Origin: Cupriavidus malaysiensis
Lineage (GTDB): Bacteria; Pseudomonadota; Gammaproteobacteria; Burkholderiales; Burkholderiaceae
Direction: 5' to 3'
Assembly (NCBI RefSeq): GCF_001854325.1
Contig: NZ_CP017754.1
Location: 868,001 to 932,000 of the forward strand
DNA length: 64,000 nt
Of this stretch, positions 57,072 through 64,000 are shown piece by piece. A program made the translations under genes and the position numbers. Position 1 is the stretch's first letter, and each line of letters opens with the position of its first letter. The notes beneath the pieces were generated by a model, which made no database searches, was not told the origin of the DNA, and was given only the letters and a program-made list of their open reading frames with translations.

Positions 57072-58640
57072 ATGACGACGGCAGCCAGCCTGCTAGAGCA
57101 GGCCTTTACCCCGGTCACCGACATGATCCGGCAGTACGCGGTCGAGCGTGCGGCACATCCCGCGCTGATCCTCGACGAGCGGCGCGTGAGCTATGCGGAA
57201 CTGGACGCGATGACGGATCGCTTCGCCGCTTCGTTGCAGCGCGACGGCTTCGGCCCCGGCGATGCGATCGCCCTGTGCGCGGCTGGCTCGATCGATTACG
57301 CCGTGGCCTTCCTCGGCAGCCTGCGCGCCGGGGTCGCCGTGGCGCCGCTGGCGCCATCGTCCACCGCCGCCGGCCTGCTCGGCATGATCGGCAACGCGCA
57401 GGCACGACTGCTGTTCCTGGATGCCGAGGTCTCGGCGGCGCTGGCGCCGCACGCGGAGCAGCTGCGCAAGCTCGGCACGCGCCGCGTGCGCCTGGACAGC
57501 GGCGCCGCGCCGTCCGAAGCGCCGCTGGCCGACTGGCTGGCCGGCCCCGGGGCCCGTCCTCAGCCGGTGGCGATCCAGCCCGAATGGCCGTTCAACATCA
57601 TCTATTCCTCCGGCACCACGGGCACGCCCAAGGGCATCGTGCAGTCGCATGGCATGCGCTGGTCGTACGCCAAGCGCGCCGGCGGCGCGGTCTACAGCCC
57701 GGAGGCCGTGACGCTGGTGTCCACGCCGCTGTACTCCAACACCACGCTGGTGAGCTTCTTCCCGGCCCTGACCTTCGGCGGCACCGTGGTGCTGATGCCC
57801 AAGTTCGATGCCAAGCGCTACCTGGACCTGGCGCAGCAGCACCGCGTCACCCACAGCATGCTGGTGCCGGTGCAATACCAGCGCCTGATGGCGCATCCCG
57901 ATTTCGACCGCTACGACCTGTCCTCCTTCCAGGCCAAGTTCTGCACCAGCTCGCCGTTCGCCGCCAAGGTCAAGGCCGACGTGCTGCGCCGCTGGCCGGG
58001 CCGCCTGACCGAGTACTACGGCATGACCGAAGGCGGCGGCTCGTGCGAACTGCGCGCCCATGACTTCCCGGACAAGCTGCACACCGTGGGCCGGCCGGTC
58101 GAGGGCCACGACATCCGCCTGATCGACGACCAGGGCCGCGAGGTGCCGCACGGGGAGGCCGGCGAAGTGGTCGGCCACTCGGCCACCATGATGAGCGGCT
58201 ACCACCGCGAGCCGGGCAAGACCGCCGACGCGGAGTGGTACGACCCCGCCGGCAAGCGCTTCATCCGCACCGGCGACATGGGTCGCTTCGATGCCGACGG
58301 CTTCCTCACGCTGCTGGACCGCAAGAAGGACATGATCATCTCGGGCGGCTTCAACGTGTATCCGAGCGATCTCGAGTCGGAGTTGCGCGAACACCCGGAC
58401 GTCGGCGACGTCGCGGTGGTCGGCGTGCCTTCCGACGCCTGGGGAGAGACGCCGGTCGGTTTCGTGGTGGCGCGCGAAGGCGCGGGTGCCTCCGAGGCGG
58501 AACTGCTGTCCTGGATCAATGCCCGGCTGGGCAAGACGCAGCGGCTGGCCGCGCTGCACTATGTCGAGTCGCTGCCGCGCAGCGCGATCGGCAAGGTGCT
58601 CAAGCGGGAGTTGCGGGACGGCTATGGCAAGCGTTTGTGA
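57072..58640 (+). CDS. AMP-binding acyl-CoA ligase
   Basis: A 522-residue adenylate-forming enzyme activating a carboxylic acid to its CoA thioester. The P-loop-like motif IIYSSGTTGTPKGIVQSH is near residue 175. YYGMTEGGGS (A5), GDMGRFDADGFLTLLDRKKD and IISGGFNVYPSDLE (A8) follow, then the A10 Lys in LPRSAIGKVLKREL. The chain length of the substrate cannot be read; a medium- or long-chain fatty acid is expected from its fad neighbours. A strong terminator lies just after it. Confidence 0.93.
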   Translation: MTTAASLLEQAFTPVTDMIRQYAVERAAHPALILDERRVSYAELDAMTDRFAASLQRDGFGPGDAIALCAAGSIDYAVAFLGSLRAGVAVAPLAPSSTAAGLLGMIGNAQARLLFLDAEVSAALAPHAEQLRKLGTRRVRLDSGAAPSEAPLADWLAGPGARPQPVAIQPEWPFNIIYSSGTTGTPKGIVQSHGMRWSYAKRAGGAVYSPEAVTLVSTPLYSNTTLVSFFPALTFGGTVVLMPKFDAKRYLDLAQQHRVTHSMLVPVQYQRLMAHPDFDRYDLSSFQAKFCTSSPFAAKVKADVLRRWPGRLTEYYGMTEGGGSCELRAHDFPDKLHTVGRPVEGHDIRLIDDQGREVPHGEAGEVVGHSATMMSGYHREPGKTADAEWYDPAGKRFIRTGDMGRFDADGFLTLLDRKKDMIISGGFNVYPSDLESELREHPDVGDVAVVGVPSDAWGETPVGFVVAREGAGASEAELLSWINARLGKTQRLAALHYVESLPRSAIGKVLKRELRDGYGKRL

Positions 58641-58663
58641 TCTGCCCGCAGCGGGCATCACGC

Positions 58664-58690
58664 AAAGGGCGCCGGGCGGCGCCCTTTTTT
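58664..58690 (+). terminator. Rho-independent terminator after the acyl-CoA ligase gene
   Basis: AAAGGGCGCC (58664-58673), loop GGGC, GGCGCCCTTT (58678-58687) then TTT. It ends the beta-oxidation cluster. A smaller hairpin (TGCCCGC/GCGGGCA, 58643-58656) lies just before. Confidence 0.88.
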
Positions 58691-58742
58691 CCGCGCCGGG
58701 CACGGCAGGCGCGGCCTGCCGATGGCCCGGCGGACGGCCGCG

Positions 58743-59147
58743 TCACGGCATCGGCAGGACCCGGGGCTGGCGTTCTTCATCCGTCGCCACGTAGGTCAGC
58801 GTCGCCTCCGTCACCTTGACGATCTCGTTGCTGTGGCGCATGCGCTGCGCGTAGACCTCGACCGAGACCGTGATCGAGGTGCGCCCGGTCTTGACGATGT
58901 CGGCATAGAAGCTCACCAGGTCGCCGACGAAGACCGGATGCTTGAACAGGAAGCTGTTGACCGCCACCGTGGCCACGCGGCCCTGGGCGCGCTCCACCGC
59001 GGGGATGGAGCCGGCGATGTCGACCTGGGACATGATCCAGCCGCCGAACACGTCGCCGTGGACATTGGCGTCGGCGGGCATCGGGACGACGCGCAGCGCG
59101 GGGTTCTTGCCTGCCGGCAGTGCAGGGACGACGTGGGAATGGCTCAT
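58743..59147 (-). CDS. Acyl-CoA thioesterase (YciA/BACH-like hotdog)
   Basis: A 134-residue hotdog-fold thioesterase hydrolysing acyl-CoA. The segment RVVPMPADANVHGDVFGGWIMSQ in outline (ADANVHGDVFGGWIM) holds the catalytic Asp region of YciA-type enzymes, and VFVGDLVSFYADIVKTGRTS the second strand pair. The start at 59147 (MSHSHVVPAL) matches family length; the frame is open much further upstream but reads across the divergent ABC exporter gene. It converges on the acyl-CoA ligase. Confidence 0.93.
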   Translation of the reverse strand: MSHSHVVPALPAGKNPALRVVPMPADANVHGDVFGGWIMSQVDIAGSIPAVERAQGRVATVAVNSFLFKHPVFVGDLVSFYADIVKTGRTSITVSVEVYAQRMRHSNEIVKVTEATLTYVATDEERQPRVLPMP

Positions 59148-59282
59148 GATGCTGGAATCGGGAAGATGGCGGCCTGCGCGCAAGGCCGGTGGGTCCGGCC
59201 GGGTGGCCGCGGCGCGCGGGGAGCGTGCCAGCCGGGTGCCGCGAACTCTGCGACAATCGGACATCGGCCTGAATTCTAACGT

Positions 59283-61184
59283 ATGAGACGCTTCCCCACA
59301 TCGTCCGAGCCGGCACCGGCCGCCTCCCATCCGCTGCTGCCCGGCCAAGGCGCGCGGCGCGGCGACTGGCAGACCGTGCGCAACCTGCTGCCCTACGTCT
59401 GGCACTACAAATGGCGCGTGCTGCTGGCGCTGGCCTGCCTGGTGACGGCCAAGGTGGCGAACCTGGGCGTGCCGGTGCTGATGAAGAAGCTGGTCGACAG
59501 CATGAACATCGCGCCCGGCGACACGCGCGCGCTGCTGGTGGTGCCGGTCGGCCTGATCGTCGGTTACGGCCTGCTGCGCCTGTCCGGCACGCTGTTCACG
59601 GAGCTGCGCGAGATCCTCTTCTCCAAGGTGACGCAGAGCGCGGTGCGCGAGATCGCGTTGCAGGTGTTCCGCCACCTGCACGGCCTCTCGCTGCGTTTCC
59701 ACCTCGAGCGCCAGACCGGCGGCATGAGCCGCGACATCGAGCGCGGCACGCGTGGCATACAGTCGCTGATCTCGTACTCGCTGTACAGCATCCTGCCCAC
59801 GCTGGTGGAGATGGCGCTGGTGATGGGTTTCTTCATCGTGCGCTACGACATCTGGTTTGCCGGCATCACCGCCGTGGCGCTGGCGGGCTATATCGTGTTC
59901 ACGGTGGTGGTGACGGAGTGGCGCACCCATTTCCGGCGCCGCATGAACGAACTGGATTCGCGCGCCAACCAGAAGGCCATCGATTCGCTGCTCAATTTCG
60001 AGACCGTCAAGTACTTCGGCAACGAAGAGTACGAGGCGCGCCGCTATGACGAGAACCTGCGCACCTACCGTACCGCGGCGATCCGTTCGCAGAATTCGCT
60101 GTCCTTCCTCAACTTCGGCCAGCAGGCCATCATCGCCGTCGGCCTGATCCTGATCCTGTGGCGCGCCACCGTCGGGGTCGCCGCCGGGCGGCTGACGCTG
60201 GGTGACCTGGTGCTGGTCAACACCCTGATGATCCAGCTGTATATCCCGCTGAACTTCCTCGGCGTGATCTACCGCGAGATCAAGCAGGCCACCACCGACA
60301 TGGACCGCATGTTCGTGCTGCTCGGCACCAACCAGGAAGTCGCCGATGCACCCGGCGCGCCGGCGCTGCGCGTCGCGGGCGCCGAGGTGCGTTTCCGCGA
60401 CGTCGGCTTCGGCTATGAGCGCGACCGCACCATCCTGGACGGCGTCGACTTCACCATCGCCGCCGGCACCACCACCGCCGTGGTCGGGCACAGCGGCTCG
60501 GGCAAGTCGACCCTGGCACGGCTGCTGTTCCGCTTCTACGACGTCGGCGCCGGCGCCATCCTGGTCGACGGCCAGGACATCCGCGCGGTTTCGCAGGACA
60601 GCCTGCGCCGGGCCATCGGCATCGTGCCGCAGGACACCGTGCTGTTCAACGACAGCATCTACTACAACATCGCCTACGGCCGCCCCGAGGCGAGCCATGA
60701 CGAGGTCATCGCGGCCGCGCGCGCCGCGCAGATCGACACCTTCATCCGCGAGCTGCCGCAAGGCTACGACACGCCCGTCGGCGAGCGTGGGCTCAAGCTA
60801 TCGGGTGGCGAGAAGCAGCGCGTGGCGATCGCGCGCACGCTGCTGAAGAACCCGCCCATCCTGGTCTTCGACGAGGCGACCTCCGCGCTCGATTCGCGTA
60901 CCGAGCAGGCGATCCAGGCCGAGCTGATGCGCTTGGCGCAGGACCGCACCACGCTGCTGATCGCGCACCGCCTCTCCACCGTGGTGCATGCGGACCAGAT
61001 CCTGGTCATGGACCATGGCCGCATCGTCGAGCGTGGCACCCATGCCGAACTGATGCGCGCCGGCGGCCGCTATGCGGAAATGTGGGAGATCCAGGCGCGC
61101 AGCGCGCGCGAGGGCGAGGCCGACGCGGCCTCAGGCGCGGACGCGCGCGCCATCGAGGTCGGCGACGAGACGCAGGACGCCTGA
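59283..61184 (+). CDS. atmA: Atm1/HMT1-type ABC exporter (fused permease-ATPase)
   Basis: A 633-residue half-transporter of the Atm1 group. Six membrane helices occupy about 35-320 (FGNEEYEARRYDENL and the FETVKYFGN segment are Atm1 hallmarks). Walker A is GHSGSGKSTLARLLFR near 402, the signature LSGGEKQRVAIARTLL near 506, and VFDEATSALDSRTEQ Walker B. Relatives export glutathione- or metal-linked compounds; in Cupriavidus metallidurans AtmA contributes to nickel and cobalt resistance. The symbol rests on that similarity. The C-terminus is Asp/Glu/Ala-rich. Confidence 0.88.
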   Translation: MRRFPTSSEPAPAASHPLLPGQGARRGDWQTVRNLLPYVWHYKWRVLLALACLVTAKVANLGVPVLMKKLVDSMNIAPGDTRALLVVPVGLIVGYGLLRLSGTLFTELREILFSKVTQSAVREIALQVFRHLHGLSLRFHLERQTGGMSRDIERGTRGIQSLISYSLYSILPTLVEMALVMGFFIVRYDIWFAGITAVALAGYIVFTVVVTEWRTHFRRRMNELDSRANQKAIDSLLNFETVKYFGNEEYEARRYDENLRTYRTAAIRSQNSLSFLNFGQQAIIAVGLILILWRATVGVAAGRLTLGDLVLVNTLMIQLYIPLNFLGVIYREIKQATTDMDRMFVLLGTNQEVADAPGAPALRVAGAEVRFRDVGFGYERDRTILDGVDFTIAAGTTTAVVGHSGSGKSTLARLLFRFYDVGAGAILVDGQDIRAVSQDSLRRAIGIVPQDTVLFNDSIYYNIAYGRPEASHDEVIAAARAAQIDTFIRELPQGYDTPVGERGLKLSGGEKQRVAIARTLLKNPPILVFDEATSALDSRTEQAIQAELMRLAQDRTTLLIAHRLSTVVHADQILVMDHGRIVERGTHAELMRAGGRYAEMWEIQARSAREGEADAASGADARAIEVGDETQDA

Positions 61185-61228
61185 GCCGGCGCGCCTGCCA
61201 CGCGGCCGCGTGGCCGTGCTGACGATGG

Positions 61229-61240
61229 ATTGTCGACAAT
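61229..61240. promoter_or_regulatory. ATTGTCGACAAT palindrome, GntR-type operator candidate
   Basis: A perfect 12-base palindrome, ATTGTC/GACAAT, 146 bases upstream of the ABC importer gene and 45 bases after the atmA stop. It fits the TNGTNNNACNA pattern bound by FadR-subfamily GntR proteins. No GntR gene is present in the window, so the regulator would lie elsewhere. Confidence 0.5.
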
Positions 61241-61385
61241 GTGCTGTCGCAATCCGCTGCGGATAAGCCGCTGCACAGATTTGGTTCGACAGTCGCGCAA
61301 GCCCACGCCCCGGGGTAGTGCGCGCGTGCATGGCACGGGGCTTGCTGAGACTCTCTCCATCGAGACTAAGGAATGGAGAAGAGAG

Positions 61386-62507
61386 ATGCAGAAAACCCCT
61401 GCTGCCGCCGCACCCATCACCGCTTTCCCGCTGGACGGCATGCCCGCTGCTGGCGCGCGCCGCGCGCGCGGGCGCCGTCGCCTGCTGCAGCTCGCCCTGG
61501 GGCTGGGCACTGTCATGGTGCTGTCGACACAATTCGCGGCATCCGCGCAGGCACAGACCAAGGTCCGCTTCCAGCTCGACTGGCGCTTCGAGGGACCGTC
61601 GGCACTGTTCCTGCTCGGCGAGCAGAAGGGCTACTACAAGGCGGAGAAGCTCGATGTGTCGATCGACGCCGGCAACGGCTCGGGCAACGTCGTCAACCGC
61701 GTGGCTTCCGGCACCTATGACATGGGCTTCGCCGACATGGCCTCGGTGATGGAGTTCTACGGCAACAACCCGGACGCGAAGAACAAGCCGGTAGCCGTGA
61801 TGATGGTCTACAACAACACGCCGGCCGCGGTGCTGGCGCTGAAGAAGTCCGCCATCCGCGCGCCCAGGGACCTGGCTGGCAAGCGCCTGGGCGCACCGGT
61901 CTTCGATGCCGGCCGCCGTGCTTTCCCGATCTTCGCCAAGGCCAACGGGCTGCAGGCGGCGGCCTTCAACTGGCAGGCGATGGACCCGACGCTGCGCGAG
62001 ACCATGCTGGTGCGCGGCGACCTCGATGCCATCACCGGCTTCACCTTCACCTCGATCCTGAATCTCAATGCGCGCGGCGTGAAGGACGAGGACATCGTGG
62101 TGCTGCCGTATCCGCAGTACGGCGTGAAGATGTACGGCAACGCCGTGGTGGTGTCCGAGGACTTCCTGAAGAAGAACCCCGAGGCGGTCAGGGGCTTCCT
62201 GCGTGCCTTCGCCAAGTCGGCGCGCGACGTGATCGCGCATCCGGAAGAGGGCGTCAAGGCGATCAAGGCGCGCGACGGCATCATCGACGAGAAACTCGAG
62301 TTGAAACGCCTGAAGATCGCGCTGGATGGCGTGGTCAAGTCGCCCGACGCGCGTGCCGAGGGCTTCGGCCGCATCAGCAAGCCGCGCCTGTCGCTGATGG
62401 CCTCGCAGGTAGCCGACGCCTTCGCCACCAAGGGCCGCATCAATCCGGATGCGGTCTGGACCGACGCCTATCTGCCCGGCGCGGCGGAACTGGATGTGCT
62501 GCGATGA
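61386..62507 (+). CDS. NMT1/THI5-type ABC transporter substrate-binding protein
   Basis: A 373-residue periplasmic binding protein. A long basic signal region (RRARGRRRLLQLALGLG, cleavage near ASAQA around residue 56) is followed by the NMT1 fold: FQLDWRFEGPSALFLLGEQ, the YDMGFADMASVMEFYG ligand region and GKRLGAPVFDAGRRAFP. This family binds pyrimidine precursors, taurine, sulfonates or aromatic compounds; the ligand cannot be read. The arginine cluster is not a strict twin-arginine motif. The ATG at 61386 has GGAG with 7-base spacing. It overlaps the next gene's start. Confidence 0.92.
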   Translation: MQKTPAAAAPITAFPLDGMPAAGARRARGRRRLLQLALGLGTVMVLSTQFAASAQAQTKVRFQLDWRFEGPSALFLLGEQKGYYKAEKLDVSIDAGNGSGNVVNRVASGTYDMGFADMASVMEFYGNNPDAKNKPVAVMMVYNNTPAAVLALKKSAIRAPRDLAGKRLGAPVFDAGRRAFPIFAKANGLQAAAFNWQAMDPTLRETMLVRGDLDAITGFTFTSILNLNARGVKDEDIVVLPYPQYGVKMYGNAVVVSEDFLKKNPEAVRGFLRAFAKSARDVIAHPEEGVKAIKARDGIIDEKLELKRLKIALDGVVKSPDARAEGFGRISKPRLSLMASQVADAFATKGRINPDAVWTDAYLPGAAELDVLR

Positions 62508-63364
62508 GCGCGACGTCCGCCATGCTGCGTGCCGGCGCGCCAGCGGCCACGGCTACCTCCACCGTCGCCACCACGCCGTTCGTCGAATTCAACCGGGTCT
62601 GGCTGGCTTATAACGACGAGCTGGCCCACCGGGGCGAGTTCGCCGTCGAGGACGTCTCGCTGCGTGTCGAGCCCGGTGAGTTCATCGCCATTGTCGGCCC
62701 GTCCGGCTGCGGCAAGTCGACCTTCATGAAGCTGGCCACCGGCCTGCGGCCGGCCACGCGCGGCGTGGTCAAGGTCGCCGGCGAGAAGGTCACGGGGCCG
62801 CTGCAGCAGGTCGGCATGGCCTTCCAGGCGCCCACGCTGCTGCCCTGGCGCACCACGCTGGACAACGTCATGCTGCCGCTGGAGATCGTCGAGCCCTATC
62901 GCTCGACCTTGCGCGCGCGCCGCGACGAGTACGTGGCGCGTGCGCGCGAACTGCTGCGCACGGTGGGGCTGGCCGGCTACGAGGACAAGTACCCCTGGCA
63001 GCTCTCGGGCGGCATGCAGCAGCGCGCCTCGATCTGCCGGGCCTTGATCCACCAGCCGCGCATGCTGCTGCTGGACGAGCCCTTCGGCGCGCTCGACGCC
63101 TTCACGCGCGAGGAACTCTGGTGCGTGCTGCGCGACCTGTGGCAGGCCCAGCGCTTCAACGTGATCCTGGTCACGCACGACCTGCGCGAAGCCGTGTTCC
63201 TGGCCGACACCGTCTATGTGATGAGCCAGCGGCCGGGCCGCATCCTGCTGCGCAAGGAGATCGACCTGCCGCGCCCGCGTGACCTCGACCTGACCTACAC
63301 CGAACCCTTCGCCGAACTCGTGCACGCGCTGCGCGAGAAGATCGGCCACGTACGCCAGCACTGA
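62504..63364 (+). CDS. ABC importer ATP-binding protein (TauB/SsuB-like)
   Basis: A 286-residue ATPase. Walker A GPSGCGKST is at 65-73, the signature LSGGMQQR at 167-174, and Walker B MLLLDEPFGALD just after. ILVTHDLREAVFLADTVYVM carries the switch His. The first 26 residues are Ala/Thr-rich. Its start overlaps the binding-protein stop by 4 bases (ATGA) and its stop overlaps the permease start, so all three are coupled. Confidence 0.95.
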   Translation: MSATSAMLRAGAPAATATSTVATTPFVEFNRVWLAYNDELAHRGEFAVEDVSLRVEPGEFIAIVGPSGCGKSTFMKLATGLRPATRGVVKVAGEKVTGPLQQVGMAFQAPTLLPWRTTLDNVMLPLEIVEPYRSTLRARRDEYVARARELLRTVGLAGYEDKYPWQLSGGMQQRASICRALIHQPRMLLLDEPFGALDAFTREELWCVLRDLWQAQRFNVILVTHDLREAVFLADTVYVMSQRPGRILLRKEIDLPRPRDLDLTYTEPFAELVHALREKIGHVRQH

Positions 63365-64000
63365 TGATGACGATGACCTCCGCCCAGCAACGCCGCGTGC
63401 AGCGCGTGGCCCCGTGGATCCTGCTCGGCGCCGTGCTGGTGCTGTGGCAGGGCGCCTGCCTCGTGTTCGACGTGTCGGACTTCATCCTGCCCAGTCCCGC
63501 CAGCATCGCCACGGCGCTGTTCCAGTACTGGGATGTGATCGGCGGCCACGCCTGGCGCACCTTCTGGACCACCATGGCGGGCTTCGCGCTGGCCATCGGC
63601 GTGGGCGTGGTGCTGGGCCTGGTGATGGGCTCCTCGCGCCTGGCCTATGCCGCGGGCTACCCGCTGATGACGGCCTTCAACGCGCTGCCCAAGGCCGCCT
63701 TCGTGCCCATCCTGGTGGTGTGGTTCGGCCTTGGCGTGGGGCCGGCCATCCTGACCGCCTTCCTGATCTCCTTCTTCCCTATCATGGTCAACATCGCCAC
63801 CGGGCTGGCCACGCTGGAGCCGGAGCTGGAGGACGTGCTGCGGGTGCTCGGCGCCAAGCGCCGCGACGTGCTGTTCAAGGTCGGCCTGCCGCGCGCGATG
63901 CCGTTCTTCTTCGCCTCGCTGAAGGTGGCGATCACGCTGGCCTTCGTCGGGACCACCGTTTCCGAGATGAACGCCGCCAACGAGGGGGTCGGCTATCTGC
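63364..64000 (+). CDS. ABC importer permease, 3' end outside the window
   Basis: The first 212 residues of a BPD-type permease are visible. It starts MMTMTSAQQRRVQRV with a membrane segment (WILLGAVLVLWQGACLVF). The importer signature LPSPASIATALFQYW and the TauC/SsuC-like loop FNALPKAAFVPILVVWFGLG follow, then the coupling helix with LGAKRRDVLFKVGLPRAMPFFFASLK. The 63364 ATG directly overlaps the ATPase stop (TGATG); a second ATG three bases on is equally possible. The reading frame is intact to the window edge. Confidence 0.93.
   Translation, partial: MMTMTSAQQRRVQRVAPWILLGAVLVLWQGACLVFDVSDFILPSPASIATALFQYWDVIGGHAWRTFWTTMAGFALAIGVGVVLGLVMGSSRLAYAAGYPLMTAFNALPKAAFVPILVVWFGLGVGPAILTAFLISFFPIMVNIATGLATLEPELEDVLRVLGAKRRDVLFKVGLPRAMPFFFASLKVAITLAFVGTTVSEMNAANEGVGYL

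Noticed and set aside
61340..61385. TPP riboswitch upstream of the NMT1-type binding protein
   Set aside because: A CTGAGA is present, but the second conserved TPP element (ACCTGATCTGG-like) and the pairing stems are missing. The short motif is a chance match.

Overview
The window reads as a contiguous piece of a chromosome from a very GC-rich betaproteobacterium. Cupriavidus/Ralstonia-type Burkholderiales is the best fit. The reasons are gene content and order: ilvA-queF, the 1324-residue DUF3683 FAD/Fe-S dehydrogenase, DUF971-ubiE-Tim44-ubiJ-ubiB, FmdB-DUF502-aspS-nudB, and a TetR-fadE-fadN-fadA beta-oxidation block. The genus is an inference. I see no rRNA, tRNA, CRISPR array, phage gene, transposase or complete insertion sequence. 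Almost all of the DNA is protein-coding.

Layout. (1) 1-8.4 kb: a PLP aminotransferase converging on a minus-strand tripartite ABC exporter operon (TetR, HlyD-type periplasmic lipoprotein, ATPase, ABC-2 permease, NodT-type outer-membrane lipoprotein), then an OprB-like porin. (2) 8.4-12 kb: a MarR regulator, an AmiC-like amide sensor with no signal peptide, and an amidase-signature enzyme. The two promoter regions of this module carry the same GGAAAA/TTTTCC palindromic sites. (3) 12-18.7 kb: ilvA-queF on minus, then otsB-GH15-otsA (trehalose) on plus. (4) 18.8-27.1 kb: a minus-strand form II molybdenum-hydroxylase (cox-like) operon, coxS-L-M-D-E-G-F plus a MocA-like nucleotidyltransferase. (5) 27.4-44.6 kb: mostly housekeeping genes, namely a YqaA membrane protein, the DUF3683 dehydrogenase, a HIT protein, an SbmA/YddA-like ABC protein, the ubiquinone genes ubiE, ubiJ and ubiB, a sodium:solute symporter, and fmdB-DUF502-aspS. 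(6) 44.7-49 kb: an unrecognised coiled-coil membrane protein, nudB, an EEP-family phosphatase/nuclease, mobB and a clsB-type cardiolipin synthase. (7) 49-59 kb: a TetR-controlled fatty-acid beta-oxidation cluster (fadE, fadN-type fusion, fadA, enoyl-CoA hydratase, acyl-CoA ligase) with an acyl-CoA thioesterase. (8) 59-64 kb: an Atm1-type ABC exporter, then an NMT1/THI5-type ABC importer whose permease is cut by the window edge.

Most worth following up: the MarR/AmiC-like/amidase module with its shared operators and no AmiR; the orphan-substrate form II cox cluster; GH15 embedded between otsB and otsA with a very strong intergenic hairpin; dispersed CCCCTCTCCC palindromes, two sets of which are inverted pairs; a probable gene remnant between fadA and the enoyl-CoA hydratase; and nested or perfect palindromes that look like TetR- and GntR-type operators.

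All calls come from reading the sequence and translations by eye, without database searches. Start codons were moved inward from the longest open frame wherever a ribosome-binding site or family length supported it.
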